Origin: an uncultured Bacilli bacterium
GTDB lineage: Bacteria; Bacillota_I; Bacilli_A; RF39; UBA660
Direction: 5' to 3'
Length of the DNA stretch: 15,219 nucleotides
Assembly: GCA_934086395.1 (NCBI GenBank)
Contig: CAKOIE010000032.1
Span: forward strand, 1-15,219
Shown here: positions 5,888 through 13,088 of the stretch, in pieces
How the letters are laid out: every line of letters begins with the position of its first letter
Numbering within the stretch: the stretch's first letter is position 1
Notes under the pieces: generated by a model
Databases searched by the model: none
The model's input: the letters and a program-made list of their open reading frames with translations, nothing else
What the model was told of the DNA's origin: nothing
Position numbers and translations under genes: made by a program

Positions 5888-6970
5888 CTACAAAATCTTT
5901 ATTAATATCTCATTAATCAAATATAAATATTTAGAACTTATAAATACATAACCATCTTTAATAATTAGTTCTTTATTCTTAATTAAATTATTAATATCAT
6001 ATTTATCTTCAAATTTAACTCCATATTTATTATCAAATTCTTTTAAATTAATACCTTTCATCTTTCTTAATCCAAGCATAACTTCATCATACATTTTATC
6101 ATCTAAACTTAACAAGCTTTCATTTAAATGATAATCACCACTCATATATCTACTTAAATTTCTAGTATTATCATACCTAAATCCATCAATATAACCTGAT
6201 GCTCCAAGTCCAAACCCATAATACTCTTCATTATTCCAATAGCTTAAATTGTGTCTTGATTCATACCCCTTTAAAGCAAAATTACTTATTTCATAATGAT
6301 TATATTTATGTTTCTTTAAATAATTAATAATAGTAAAATACATTTTAGAATCTAATTCTTCATTTATAGGATTAATACCTTCATTATATATTTTAGTATG
6401 TTTTTCTATTTGTAATGAATAAGTACTTATATGATTTGGTTTTAATTTAACTAAAAGATTCAAATCTCTTTTCAAAGTTTTAATATTTTCTTCAGGAATT
6501 CCATAAATTAAATCTAAATTAATATTATTTATTCCTTTATTTCTTATCATATTAATTTTATTTTGAATATCTTTAAAATCTACTTTCCTTTCCATAAAGC
6601 CAAGATTATCTATATTAAAAGATTCAATACCAATACTTAGTCTATTAACTTTATTTTTAACTAATATATCAATTAATTCTTCATTTATATCACAAGGATT
6701 ACATTCAAAAGTATATTCATAACCTTCTTTTATTTTAACTACACTTAATATATTAAACAATTTATCTAACTGCTTACTATTTAAACAAGATGGTGTTCCC
6801 CCGCCAATATAAATTGTCTCCATCTCTTCATAATTATAGTATTCATCTATTTCTTTTTTTAGAGCGTCTAAATAATTATCTATCATTTTATCATTTTTAA
6901 ACATTTTACAAAAATCACAATAAGAACAAATATGACTGCAAAAAGGAATATGGATATACATATGTTTCAT
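5888..6970 (-). CDS. hemW: HemW-like radical SAM protein (coproporphyrinogen oxidase-like)
   Basis: The 360-aa length and motifs fit HemW: H7-I-P-F-C11-x3-C15-x2-C18 binds the 4Fe-4S cluster and SAM, followed by I-G-G-G-T-P (55-60), the E-x-N-P segment, I-S-T-Y-S-L-Q-I-E and Y-E-I-S-N-F-A, then S-R-H-N-L-S-Y-W-N. The family is often annotated as oxygen-independent coproporphyrinogen III oxidase, but the C-x3-C-x2-C form without the C-x-C of HemN marks the haem chaperone HemW. A fourth Cys occurs at C21. The ATG start has TAGGTGA 6 nt upstream. A terminator-promoter pair separates it from recO. No haem-pathway gene is present in the window, so its haem-dependent partner is unknown. Confidence 0.9.
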   Translation of the reverse strand: MKHMYIHIPFCSHICSYCDFCKMFKNDKMIDNYLDALKKEIDEYYNYEEMETIYIGGGTPSCLNSKQLDKLFNILSVVKIKEGYEYTFECNPCDINEELIDILVKNKVNRLSIGIESFNIDNLGFMERKVDFKDIQNKINMIRNKGINNINLDLIYGIPEENIKTLKRDLNLLVKLKPNHISTYSLQIEKHTKIYNEGINPINEELDSKMYFTIINYLKKHKYNHYEISNFALKGYESRHNLSYWNNEEYYGFGLGASGYIDGFRYDNTRNLSRYMSGDYHLNESLLSLDDKMYDEVMLGLRKMKGINLKEFDNKYGVKFEDKYDINNLIKNKELIIKDGYVFISSKYLYLINEILIKIL

Positions 6971-6987
6971 TAATACTCACCTATATC

Positions 6988-7022
6988 ATTATAAACAAAA
7001 ATATAGCATTTTTAAAGTGCTA
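6988..7022 (-). terminator. recO terminator merged with a hemW promoter
   Basis: Minus strand: stem TAGCA/TGCTA (7018-7022 with 7004-7008, inner A-T pairs) followed by TATTTTTGTTT ends the recO operon. TATAAT at 6988-6993, with TTTAAA 17 nt upstream (7011-7016), could start hemW transcription from inside the same segment; the -35 is weak. Confidence 0.6.
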
Positions 7023-7024
7023 CA

Positions 7025-7750
7025 TTACTCTATTAATTCATTTAAAAATTTTTTACTCTTTAAATATAAACCAGTATATCTATCATAATAAGTATTAACA
7101 AAATAATTTATATTCTTTATTATATTATCACTTATTTTCAGTTCACTTATAGATTTAATATCTACTAAATAATACATTCTAAGCATTTTTAATGTTTTAC
7201 TATCATATATAATTTCATTAGTATAACAATTTTTACAAATATAACCACCTACATCAGGATCTATCGTAACAATATTACTTTTTTTACCACATTTACAGCA
7301 TGTATTAAAATCAAATCCAACACCTAAATAATCTAAATATTTAAGTTCTAAAATATTTGTCATAACCATTGGATTTAATCCTTCATCTATTTTATATAAA
7401 GTAGTAATTAATAAATTATATATTTCTTCATCATTGTTTTGTTTCATAACTTGAGTAGCTAAATCAATTAAAAAGGACATATAACTAATTAAGATTATGT
7501 CCTTTTTTATATTTTTGAATTCATTAATTATATCGGCACTTTTTAAAGTACTTAATTTATTATCGTTATAATATAAATAGAAAGAACCATAAGTTAAATT
7601 AACTGTAAAACTTCTAAGAGGACTTTTAATATTTTTAGCCCCTTTGGCAATTGCACCAATCATGCCTTCTTTAGTTAAAATATTAACTATTTTACTTGTT
7701 TCACCATAATTAACACTACTTGCTATAATTCCTTCTATTTGTTTTAACAT
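7025..7750 (-). CDS. recO: DNA repair protein RecO
   Basis: RecO loads RecA onto SSB-coated single-stranded DNA with RecR/RecF and anneals complementary strands. The 241-aa length is normal. Seen: an N-terminal OB-fold with the typical opening (G-I-I, Y-G-E-x-S-K-I, L-T-K-E-G, A-K-G-A), a helical middle, and a four-Cys zinc finger (C151-x2-C154 ... C172-x2-C175) as in Bacillus and Deinococcus RecO. The ATG has AGAGG upstream, lying in the end of the 25-aa YqzL-like gene, 6 nt away, so the two are coupled. era-yqzL-recO is the Bacillus order, with one extra gene inserted here. It is the last gene of the operon. Confidence 0.93.
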   Translation of the reverse strand: MLKQIEGIIASSVNYGETSKIVNILTKEGMIGAIAKGAKNIKSPLRSFTVNLTYGSFYLYYNDNKLSTLKSADIINEFKNIKKDIILISYMSFLIDLATQVMKQNNDEEIYNLLITTLYKIDEGLNPMVMTNILELKYLDYLGVGFDFNTCCKCGKKSNIVTIDPDVGGYICKNCYTNEIIYDSKTLKMLRMYYLVDIKSISELKISDNIIKNINYFVNTYYDRYTGLYLKSKKFLNELIE

Positions 7751-7756
7751 ATAATT

Positions 7757-7834
7757 CTAACCTCTTTTGTATTTCATATAATATTTAATTTCGCCAGTTT
7801 CTTTAAATTTATCCCAAGCTTCTTCTTTTGTCAT
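7757..7834 (-). CDS. yqzL: YqzL-like small protein, 25 aa
   Basis: ATG at 7832-7834, stop TAG at 7757-7759. The peptide has W7-x-x-F and E-T-G-x-I-x-Y-Y-x-x-Y-K, which matches the core W-x-x-F-x-x-T-G-x-I-x-x-Y-L pattern of the YqzL family, whose members are only about 25-50 aa long. Position between era and recO is also that of yqzL in Bacillus. The Shine-Dalgarno AAAGGGA is 5-6 nt before the ATG and is covered by a hairpin. The function of YqzL is unknown. It is easily missed because of its size. Confidence 0.75.
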   Translation of the reverse strand: MTKEEAWDKFKETGEIKYYMKYKRG

Positions 7835-7838
7835 ATAA

Positions 7839-7866
7839 ATTCCCTTTCTATTTATATATTGGGAAT
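7839..7866 (-). promoter_or_regulatory. hairpin covering the yqzL ribosome site
   Basis: ATTCCC (7861-7866 read on the minus strand) pairs with GGGAAT (7839-7844), which contains the Shine-Dalgarno core of the small gene. Six base pairs, 16-nt loop. It may tune translation of yqzL and the coupled recO. Confidence 0.35.
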
Positions 7867-7871
7867 ATAAT

Positions 7872-8948
7872 TTATCTTTTATTCACTTTTTGATTAATTT
7901 TTTCTTGGAATGTAAGTATTATTGAATTACGATCTATTGGAATATCTTGTTCAAATAATTCACTACTTATACTAGCTATCATTTCAGGAGTAAGTTCTAC
8001 ACCTTTATAATTATAATTAATATTTTGAATAGCTTCATCTATATTCTTATATGTATATGATCCATAATAATTTTTTTTCATAAATTCATTTATGTTTTCA
8101 ACCATACTTCCACCTATTAGATGACGATAAGCAGCCACTCTCATAAATAACATAAATTTTCTAATTGGCATATGAGTTAATCTATAAAAATCTAAAATAT
8201 TAAATTTATCACTATTAACACCGTTTAAAACTTCTAAACATAAATTTTTGAATTCTAATTCTCTTTCATCAACAGTCTTACTATAAGTTCTTAATAAAGC
8301 TAAAACATCAGTTTTATTTTCTTCTTTAGCTTTCTTTACAATTTCATTAAATAAATAATTTTCAACTTTATAACTATTAAAAATATAGTTAGGATAACAA
8401 TCATTACTTTCTAAATAAGCCTTAATTGCATCTATAACTTTAATTTCCTTGTTACTATCAATTTCTTGTTTTTCTTCTTCCATTTTTCTTGCTAAATTTG
8501 CATTTTTTAATATAATTAACTTTTCAAATTTAGCCATTATTAAATCTTTATCATTTGGAAAATCTTTAATGTAATCTTCAACTTGATATTTAATATATGT
8601 TGAATTATAGTTATTTAATAATTCTATAAAGTCCTCATCAGTTTTAGCTTGTAACAATGCATTTGCAACTGCATACTTCTTACTAGCCCCATTGCCATTT
8701 TTAGAATATAACTTTTGACATCTTTTAATATGATATTTTTCTAAAATAAGTAATTCTTCCATACTTGGTTTTGGTTCTACAACTTGTTTTTTAAACTTAT
8801 TTAAACAAGTTGAAACATATCTAACGCTTATACCATATTTTTCGGCCATCTCATTTCTAACATTTTCTCCATACTCAGTTTCTAACAAACGATAAAATGT
8901 TTCTTGTCCAATCTTTATTCTTTCTTCAAATGTATAATATTTTGCCAT
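7872..8948 (-). CDS. unknown 358-aa protein with N-terminal HTH-like segment
   Basis: No family recognised. Seen: a mostly helical, charged protein without signal peptide or TM helix. Residues about 8-55 hold E-E-R-I-K-I-G-Q-E and E-M-A-E-K-Y-G-I-S-V-R-Y-V-S-T-C-L-N-K-F, which looks like a helix-turn-helix (E-K-Y-G-I-S-x-R-Y-V being the turn and recognition helix). The rest contains tandem helices with no catalytic motif, plus a Lys/Glu-rich stretch around 160-170. The start is clear: AGGGAG about 8 nt before the ATG. It sits 20 nt after era and just before yqzL-recO, an insertion in an otherwise conserved order. A DNA-binding regulator is possible but not shown. Confidence 0.8.
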   Translation of the reverse strand: MAKYYTFEERIKIGQETFYRLLETEYGENVRNEMAEKYGISVRYVSTCLNKFKKQVVEPKPSMEELLILEKYHIKRCQKLYSKNGNGASKKYAVANALLQAKTDEDFIELLNNYNSTYIKYQVEDYIKDFPNDKDLIMAKFEKLIILKNANLARKMEEEKQEIDSNKEIKVIDAIKAYLESNDCYPNYIFNSYKVENYLFNEIVKKAKEENKTDVLALLRTYSKTVDERELEFKNLCLEVLNGVNSDKFNILDFYRLTHMPIRKFMLFMRVAAYRHLIGGSMVENINEFMKKNYYGSYTYKNIDEAIQNINYNYKGVELTPEMIASISSELFEQDIPIDRNSIILTFQEKINQKVNKR

Positions 8949-8968
8949 AATTTATATCTCCCTTTTTA

Positions 8969-9850
8969 TTAAAAATCTTTAAAGCCTAACTCGCTTAAAT
9001 ATCTTTCTTTATCACGCCAATTTTTAATTGTTTTAACATACAGTTCTAAATATACTTGTTTACCAAGTAATTCTTCCATATCACATCTAGCTAAAGAACC
9101 AATTTGTTTAAGCATTGATCCTTGTGATCCAATAATTATCTTCTTTAAATTATTTCTCTCAACTATTATATCAACATACACTTCCATTAAAGAGCCCTTA
9201 TCTTTTAAATGAGTAACAACGCATGTAACTGAATGTGGTACTTCCTCTTGTGTTAAATTAAGAACCTTTTCTCTAACAAGCTCTCCAAGCATAAATTCAA
9301 GTGATGTATTGGTAATAGTTCCATCATCATAGTATTTAATTTCATCTGTTAAATACCCTTTAATTACTTTAATTAATCTTTCAACATTATCATCTTTTAA
9401 AGCACTAATAGGAACTATATCACTAAAATCATATAACTCTTTATAATTATTTATTGATTTTAATATTTGTTCATCACTTAATTTATCTATTTTATTTAAA
9501 ACAAGAATAACTGGTGTTTCTATATTTTTAAAAGTTTGTGATATAAATTTATCTCCTCTTCCAATTGGTGCAGATGCATCTACAACAAATAAAATAGCAT
9601 CTATATCTTCTAAAGATTCATAAGTTTGTTTATTTAAATATTTTCCTAATTTATCTTGAGGTTTATGAATTCCTGGAGTATCTACAAAAATAATTTGAGT
9701 TTCATTATCATTATAAACTCCTTGAATTGCGTTTCTAGTTGTTCCAGCAACATTTGAAACTATTGCTATATGTTTTTTTAATATTGTATTCATTAAGGTA
9801 CTCTTACCCGTATTTGGTCTACCTATTATACTTACAAATCCACTTTTCAC
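8969..9850 (-). CDS. era: GTPase Era
   Basis: Era binds the 3' end of 16S rRNA and assists 30S subunit maturation. All parts are present in 293 aa: G1 G10-x4-G15-K-S-T18 (with Thr at position 14 where Val is usual), G2 G-T-T-R around 36-39, G3 D57-T-P-G60, G4 N119-K-I-D122, G5 S149-A-L, and a C-terminal KH domain (about 200-290) with I-I-I-G-S-Q-G-S-M-L-K-Q-I-G. The start is GTG (9848-9850) with a modest AGGATG-type ribosome site 6-10 nt upstream. It begins 11 nt after the cdd-like gene and is part of the ybeY-cdd-era-recO operon; YbeY acts in the same 16S maturation pathway. Confidence 0.96.
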   Translation of the reverse strand: MKSGFVSIIGRPNTGKSTLMNTILKKHIAIVSNVAGTTRNAIQGVYNDNETQIIFVDTPGIHKPQDKLGKYLNKQTYESLEDIDAILFVVDASAPIGRGDKFISQTFKNIETPVILVLNKIDKLSDEQILKSINNYKELYDFSDIVPISALKDDNVERLIKVIKGYLTDEIKYYDDGTITNTSLEFMLGELVREKVLNLTQEEVPHSVTCVVTHLKDKGSLMEVYVDIIVERNNLKKIIIGSQGSMLKQIGSLARCDMEELLGKQVYLELYVKTIKNWRDKERYLSELGFKDF

Positions 9851-9861
9851 GTTACCACATC

Positions 9862-10230
9862 CTAATATATATTTTCGATTAAATTACCCACCTTAATTAT
9901 TCTTTCTTCTCTATTTATATCATATAAAAATATTTCACAATCATTTTCATAAAATTCCTTAATCATATTTTTATTAATATTTTTTAAATCATTTAAATTT
10001 TTAGAACTTGTCATAATATATAAACTATCAAAATCTTTTTTTCTATATCCATGACTAACCGCGTTTGCGATAGCAGCTTCCTCTGCATAAATTGTACTTC
10101 TAAAAATATCATTTTTAACAATAACACCGGCAAATAGTTTTCCATCATTCATCTTTGCTACAGCACTATAATAAACACTATCACGAGGAGCATAACAATT
10201 ACTTAATAATCTTTCTAATTCTCTTATCAT
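9862..10230 (-). CDS. degenerate cytidine deaminase paralogue (likely pseudoenzyme)
   Basis: The 122-aa protein aligns without gaps to the functional Cdd next door: Y48-A49-E50-E-A-A-I-A-N-A against C48-A49-E50-Q-V-A-I-A-N-A, and M73-x-S-S-K in both. However, all three zinc Cys are replaced (C48 to Tyr, C83 to Lys, C86 to Asn) and the substrate pair N37/E39 is Ile/Lys. The catalytic Glu50 is kept. It therefore should not bind zinc or deaminate cytidine, yet the frame is intact. It overlaps the cdd stop by one base (TAATG), with GGAGG inside the cdd end, so the two are made together. Because Cdd tetramers build each active site from several subunits, a structural or regulatory subunit is a reasonable guess (inference). 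Confidence 0.82.
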   Translation of the reverse strand: MIRELERLLSNCYAPRDSVYYSAVAKMNDGKLFAGVIVKNDIFRSTIYAEEAAIANAVSHGYRKKDFDSLYIMTSSKNLNDLKNINKNMIKEFYENDCEIFLYDINREERIIKVGNLIENIY

Positions 10231-10610
10231 TAGTCCTCCAATTTAAATGGATAAGGGCAAATATCTGCTACTGTAAATTCTTTACACTTTCCTCTATTAT
10301 TATAGCAAAAAACCTTAGCATCAGGCAAGAAATATTCATGAAGTAATTCCCTGCACATAAAACATGGCATACATATTCCTTTACTTGATCCCATTACATG
10401 TATTTCTTTAAAATCTTTAACGGAAAATCCTTCACTAAATGCATTTGCAATGGCAACTTGTTCTGCGCACATTCCACTTTTACCATCTTTATTTTCAATA
10501 TTTACTCCAATTACTTCTTGATTATTTTGCATAACAATCACACATGCAACTTTATAATTAGAAATATTAGCATAAGCATTTTTCATAATTAATTTTAAAT
10601 TATCCTTCAT
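10230..10610 (-). CDS. cdd: cytidine deaminase
   Basis: Converts cytidine and deoxycytidine to uridine and deoxyuridine for pyrimidine salvage. The small homotetrameric type is seen: substrate motif G35-V-N37-I-E39-N40, zinc/catalytic motif C48-A-E50, and P82-C83-x2-C86, giving the three-Cys zinc site. I chose the ATG at 10608-10610 (126 aa) because GGAGAG lies 4-5 nt upstream; an upstream TTG at 10628 in the same frame has no better site. It follows ybeY closely. Bacillus has cdd at the same place between ybeY/dgkA and era; dgkA is missing here. Confidence 0.93.
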   Translation of the reverse strand: MKDNLKLIMKNAYANISNYKVACVIVMQNNQEVIGVNIENKDGKSGMCAEQVAIANAFSEGFSVKDFKEIHVMGSSKGICMPCFMCRELLHEYFLPDAKVFCYNNRGKCKEFTVADICPYPFKLED

Positions 10611-10634
10611 AAACTCTCCAATAATCAATCTTAT

Positions 10635-11075
10635 TTAATCGATAATACCTTTTTCATTTAATATTTCCTTTTGTAAATCAAACATTTCTTTTTCTTCTTT
10701 TTCTCCTAAAGTATGATCATAACCAAGTAAATGTAAAAGACCATGAATACATAAAAATGATAACTCTCTCTTCTCACTATGACCATATTCTATAGCTTGC
10801 TCTTTCATTTTATCTATTGAAACATATATCTCTCCAAGCATATTAACTGGTCCTTTTAATGTTCCATTATCATTAAACGCAAAAGAAATAACATCAGTAG
10901 GTCTATCAATACCTCTAAAATCTTTATTTAAATTATGTATCTCTTCATTATTAATAAATATCACCGAAAAATAAACATTCTTAAGTTTTAATTTATTACA
11001 AGCAAAATCAAATAAATCATTTAAATAATCATATTCTTTATATCCATATTCATCAATTATATCATAACTATTCAT
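10635..11075 (-). CDS. ybeY: endoribonuclease YbeY
   Basis: Zinc-dependent RNase involved in 16S rRNA 3'-end maturation and ribosome quality control. The signature H111-G-L-L-H115-L-L-G-Y-D-H121 carries the three metal ligands, and R58-P-T-D-V-I-S-F is the conserved upstream motif. The 146-aa length is normal. The start overlaps the vanZ stop (ATGA, 4 nt), with GGAGTGG upstream, so translation is coupled. In the usual order phoH and yqfF precede ybeY; here the VanZ-like gene does. Confidence 0.95.
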   Translation of the reverse strand: MNSYDIIDEYGYKEYDYLNDLFDFACNKLKLKNVYFSVIFINNEEIHNLNKDFRGIDRPTDVISFAFNDNGTLKGPVNMLGEIYVSIDKMKEQAIEYGHSEKRELSFLCIHGLLHLLGYDHTLGEKEEKEMFDLQKEILNEKGIID

Positions 11076-11683
11076 ATTACCACTCCATACAAATTAAGTA
11101 TTATTATTACTAATATCGCAATTATTAACACACATATTAAATTTAATAAAAAACTATTTTTTACTCTTTCACTAGTCTTTTTAAATATAAACTCACTTAC
11201 TAAATAGAAAAGATACCCAACTACTCCACCAACCACATTTAAAATTATATCATCTACATCAAAGCTTCTACCTAAAAGTAATTGAATAGTCTCAACAGTT
11301 GAACTAACAATAAGTGTAATTAAAAAACTATAAGTTATATTTTTAGTCTTACAGTAATAACTAGTATAATAACCAAAAGGAATAAATAAAACTACATTTC
11401 CTATCACATTACGATAAAATAACTTAGATGTAACACTATATCTAAATATTTCTTTAAAAGGAATAAAATTATTACCAAAAGAAGAAAAATCAGTCGCAGT
11501 TACCAAACTAAATAACATTATAACATAAGCTATAAACACTAAATTAATTATCTCTTTATATATCTCTAACTTAGTACGATTTGCCAAGCTATAAGCTATC
11601 TTTAAACATATTGTTGTAATCATACATAATAATAAGATAGGCCATAAATCAACTATAATTTCAATTGCTGCTTTGGGTATCAC
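11072..11683 (-). CDS. VanZ-like membrane protein
   Basis: An integral membrane protein with about five hydrophobic helices and the two VanZ hallmarks: N-V-V-L-F-I-P-F-G and S-S-T-V-E-T-I-Q-L-L-L-G-R-x-F-D-V-D-D. VanZ relatives are linked to glycopeptide/lipoglycopeptide resistance in some hosts, but most chromosomal copies have no known function. The start is uncertain: the frame is open to 11740, deep inside yqfD, with no ribosome site there; a GTG at 11681-11683 has AAGGTG 6 nt upstream and still overlaps the yqfD end by 23 nt. From that GTG the protein is 203 aa. The gene interrupts the usual yqfD-phoH-yqfF-ybeY order. Confidence 0.82.
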   Translation of the reverse strand: MIPKAAIEIIVDLWPILLLCMITTICLKIAYSLANRTKLEIYKEIINLVFIAYVIMLFSLVTATDFSSFGNNFIPFKEIFRYSVTSKLFYRNVIGNVVLFIPFGYYTSYYCKTKNITYSFLITLIVSSTVETIQLLLGRSFDVDDIILNVVGGVVGYLFYLVSEFIFKKTSERVKNSFLLNLICVLIIAILVIIILNLYGVVI

Positions 11684-12797
11684 TAGCATCACCTTTTTCA
11701 TAGTACTGGTATTCATTAATAAGTTCATTACAAATAACAAATACTCTATAATCTATTGTACTATTATTTATCTCTTTTTTCAAAACTTTTTGACTACTAA
11801 TTGTTCCAATATTACTAAATTTTTCTTTAATTTTATCATTTACCAAATTTTCTACCTCTTCATCACTTAAAATATGTTTTTTATATCCATATTCTTTCTC
11901 TTTATAAAACTTAATTTTTAATCCTAATATCTTTATCTCTCTTATATTTTCTTGACTAAAATATTTATATTTATTTTTAAAAAATATTTTATCATTTATA
12001 TTGATATTAAACCTAGACTTACCAGTATATTCTTTTTTATTTTCTTCTTTAGGTATTGATAATTGTACGTTATACCATACATTACCATATACATATCCTG
12101 TTGCTAAAGTATCTCCTTTAACTTCTTCATATAATTTAATTTCTCCACTAATTAAGACATCACCTTTTTTAACATATTCCCCACTTCTAACCAAATTAAC
12201 TCCTTTAGTAGATATAATCTTAGTAATATAGGCATCTTTTTTAGCAACTATATTTCGGTATCCCCTTTCTTTATTTATTTCTTTAATTTTTCTTTCTTCA
12301 CATCTAATTATATATTTCATCCCATCTTTAGTAATACTAATCCACTCTAATTTTTCTTTATTATTATTTAAAATATTTTTTTGTATTTTATCTAATTCAT
12401 TAAAACTATAAGCAAAAGAATATTTCTTAACATTATTATTATCTAATTCTTTATATATTAACTTGCGAATACTAGATGATGAATGTATTACCTCAATATC
12501 TACTATATAACTAGTTATTATGTCAATTAATATAAAAGCAAGAATAAATATTATTATATAAAAAATATTATTTTTAATCATTTCTTTAAGTTTATTAATT
12601 CCTACATAACTAACTATTTTAATCTTAGAATAATAATTTAATCTTTTAATTTTTTTATAATCATCTAAATTTATTATACATGTTATCTTATTATTATCTA
12701 TATAACTTATATTTGATAAATAAATCTTATTACTAATACACTTATTTATAAATCTATTAATACTACCAGTTACTTCTATTTTAACTTGTTTATTCAT
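11661..12797 (-). CDS. yqfD: sporulation protein YqfD
   Basis: YqfD-family protein, in Bacillus a mother-cell sporulation membrane protein. Seen: an N-terminal cytoplasmic beta domain (1-75), one strong TM helix (78-99), then a long outer domain with E-G-x-x-Y-I-I-R/G-V-N-L-V-R-S-G-E-Y-V-K-K-G-D-V-L-I-S-G-type segments around 160-215 that are typical of the family, ending in a basic helical region. The 378-aa length is normal. It overlaps the end of yqfC by 8 nt, with GGGGT before the ATG. Its presence suggests a spore-forming ancestor or organism, though no other sporulation gene is visible in the window. Confidence 0.82.
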   Translation of the reverse strand: MNKQVKIEVTGSINRFINKCISNKIYLSNISYIDNNKITCIINLDDYKKIKRLNYYSKIKIVSYVGINKLKEMIKNNIFYIIIFILAFILIDIITSYIVDIEVIHSSSSIRKLIYKELDNNNVKKYSFAYSFNELDKIQKNILNNNKEKLEWISITKDGMKYIIRCEERKIKEINKERGYRNIVAKKDAYITKIISTKGVNLVRSGEYVKKGDVLISGEIKLYEEVKGDTLATGYVYGNVWYNVQLSIPKEENKKEYTGKSRFNININDKIFFKNKYKYFSQENIREIKILGLKIKFYKEKEYGYKKHILSDEEVENLVNDKIKEKFSNIGTISSQKVLKKEINNSTIDYRVFVICNELINEYQYYEKGDASDTQSSN

Positions 12798-13023
12798 AGG
12801 TTACCCCTATAATATTACCAGAAATAATTAATTCTTTTTCTTGCATATGTTTTATTAACATATTACTACCTTTAATCTTTAAATTAAAATTATCAAATTT
12901 AATCATTATTAAATTATTATCAAATGAGATTATATCTTTATAATTATATAAATATACATTATTTTTATATAAACAAACATAATAATTATTATTTCTTAAA
13001 GCGTTATTAATTATCTCTAGCAT
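12790..13023 (-). CDS. yqfC: YqfC/YabP-family sporulation protein
   Basis: A small all-beta protein with the family pattern: short strands around K-N-N-V-Y-L-Y-N-Y-K-D-I-I-S-F-D-N-N-L-I-M-I, then I-K-G-S-N-M-L-I-K-H-M and E-K-E-L-I-I-S-G-N-I-I-G-V-T-Y at the end, where YqfC has G-x-I-x-x-I/V-x-F. Immediate position before yqfD is diagnostic. I chose the ATG at 13021-13023 (77 aa) with GGTGAT 6 nt upstream; the frame extends to a TTG at 13035 with no ribosome site. First gene of the operon. The promoter is unclear: CATATAAT at 13039-13046 resembles a sporulation-type -10 but is very close to the start. Confidence 0.78.
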   Translation of the reverse strand: MLEIINNALRNNNYYVCLYKNNVYLYNYKDIISFDNNLIMIKFDNFNLKIKGSNMLIKHMQEKELIISGNIIGVTYE

Positions 13024-13050
13024 ATGCATCACCAATTAATTATATGTTTG

Positions 13051-13082
13051 TAGCAAAAGAAAACTACTGAATTTCAGTAGTT
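13051..13082 (-). terminator. intrinsic terminator after the glycine-rich gene
   Basis: AACTACTG (13062-13069) pairs with CAGTAGTT (13075-13082) around AATTT; on the minus strand TTTTCTTTT follows. It ends the transcript of the 561-aa gene and isolates the yqfC operon. Confidence 0.85.
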
Positions 13083-13088
13083 AATTAT

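Noticed and set aside
10155..10592. Plus-strand frames across the two cdd genes
   Set aside because: They are antisense to well-supported deaminase frames with no start signals.
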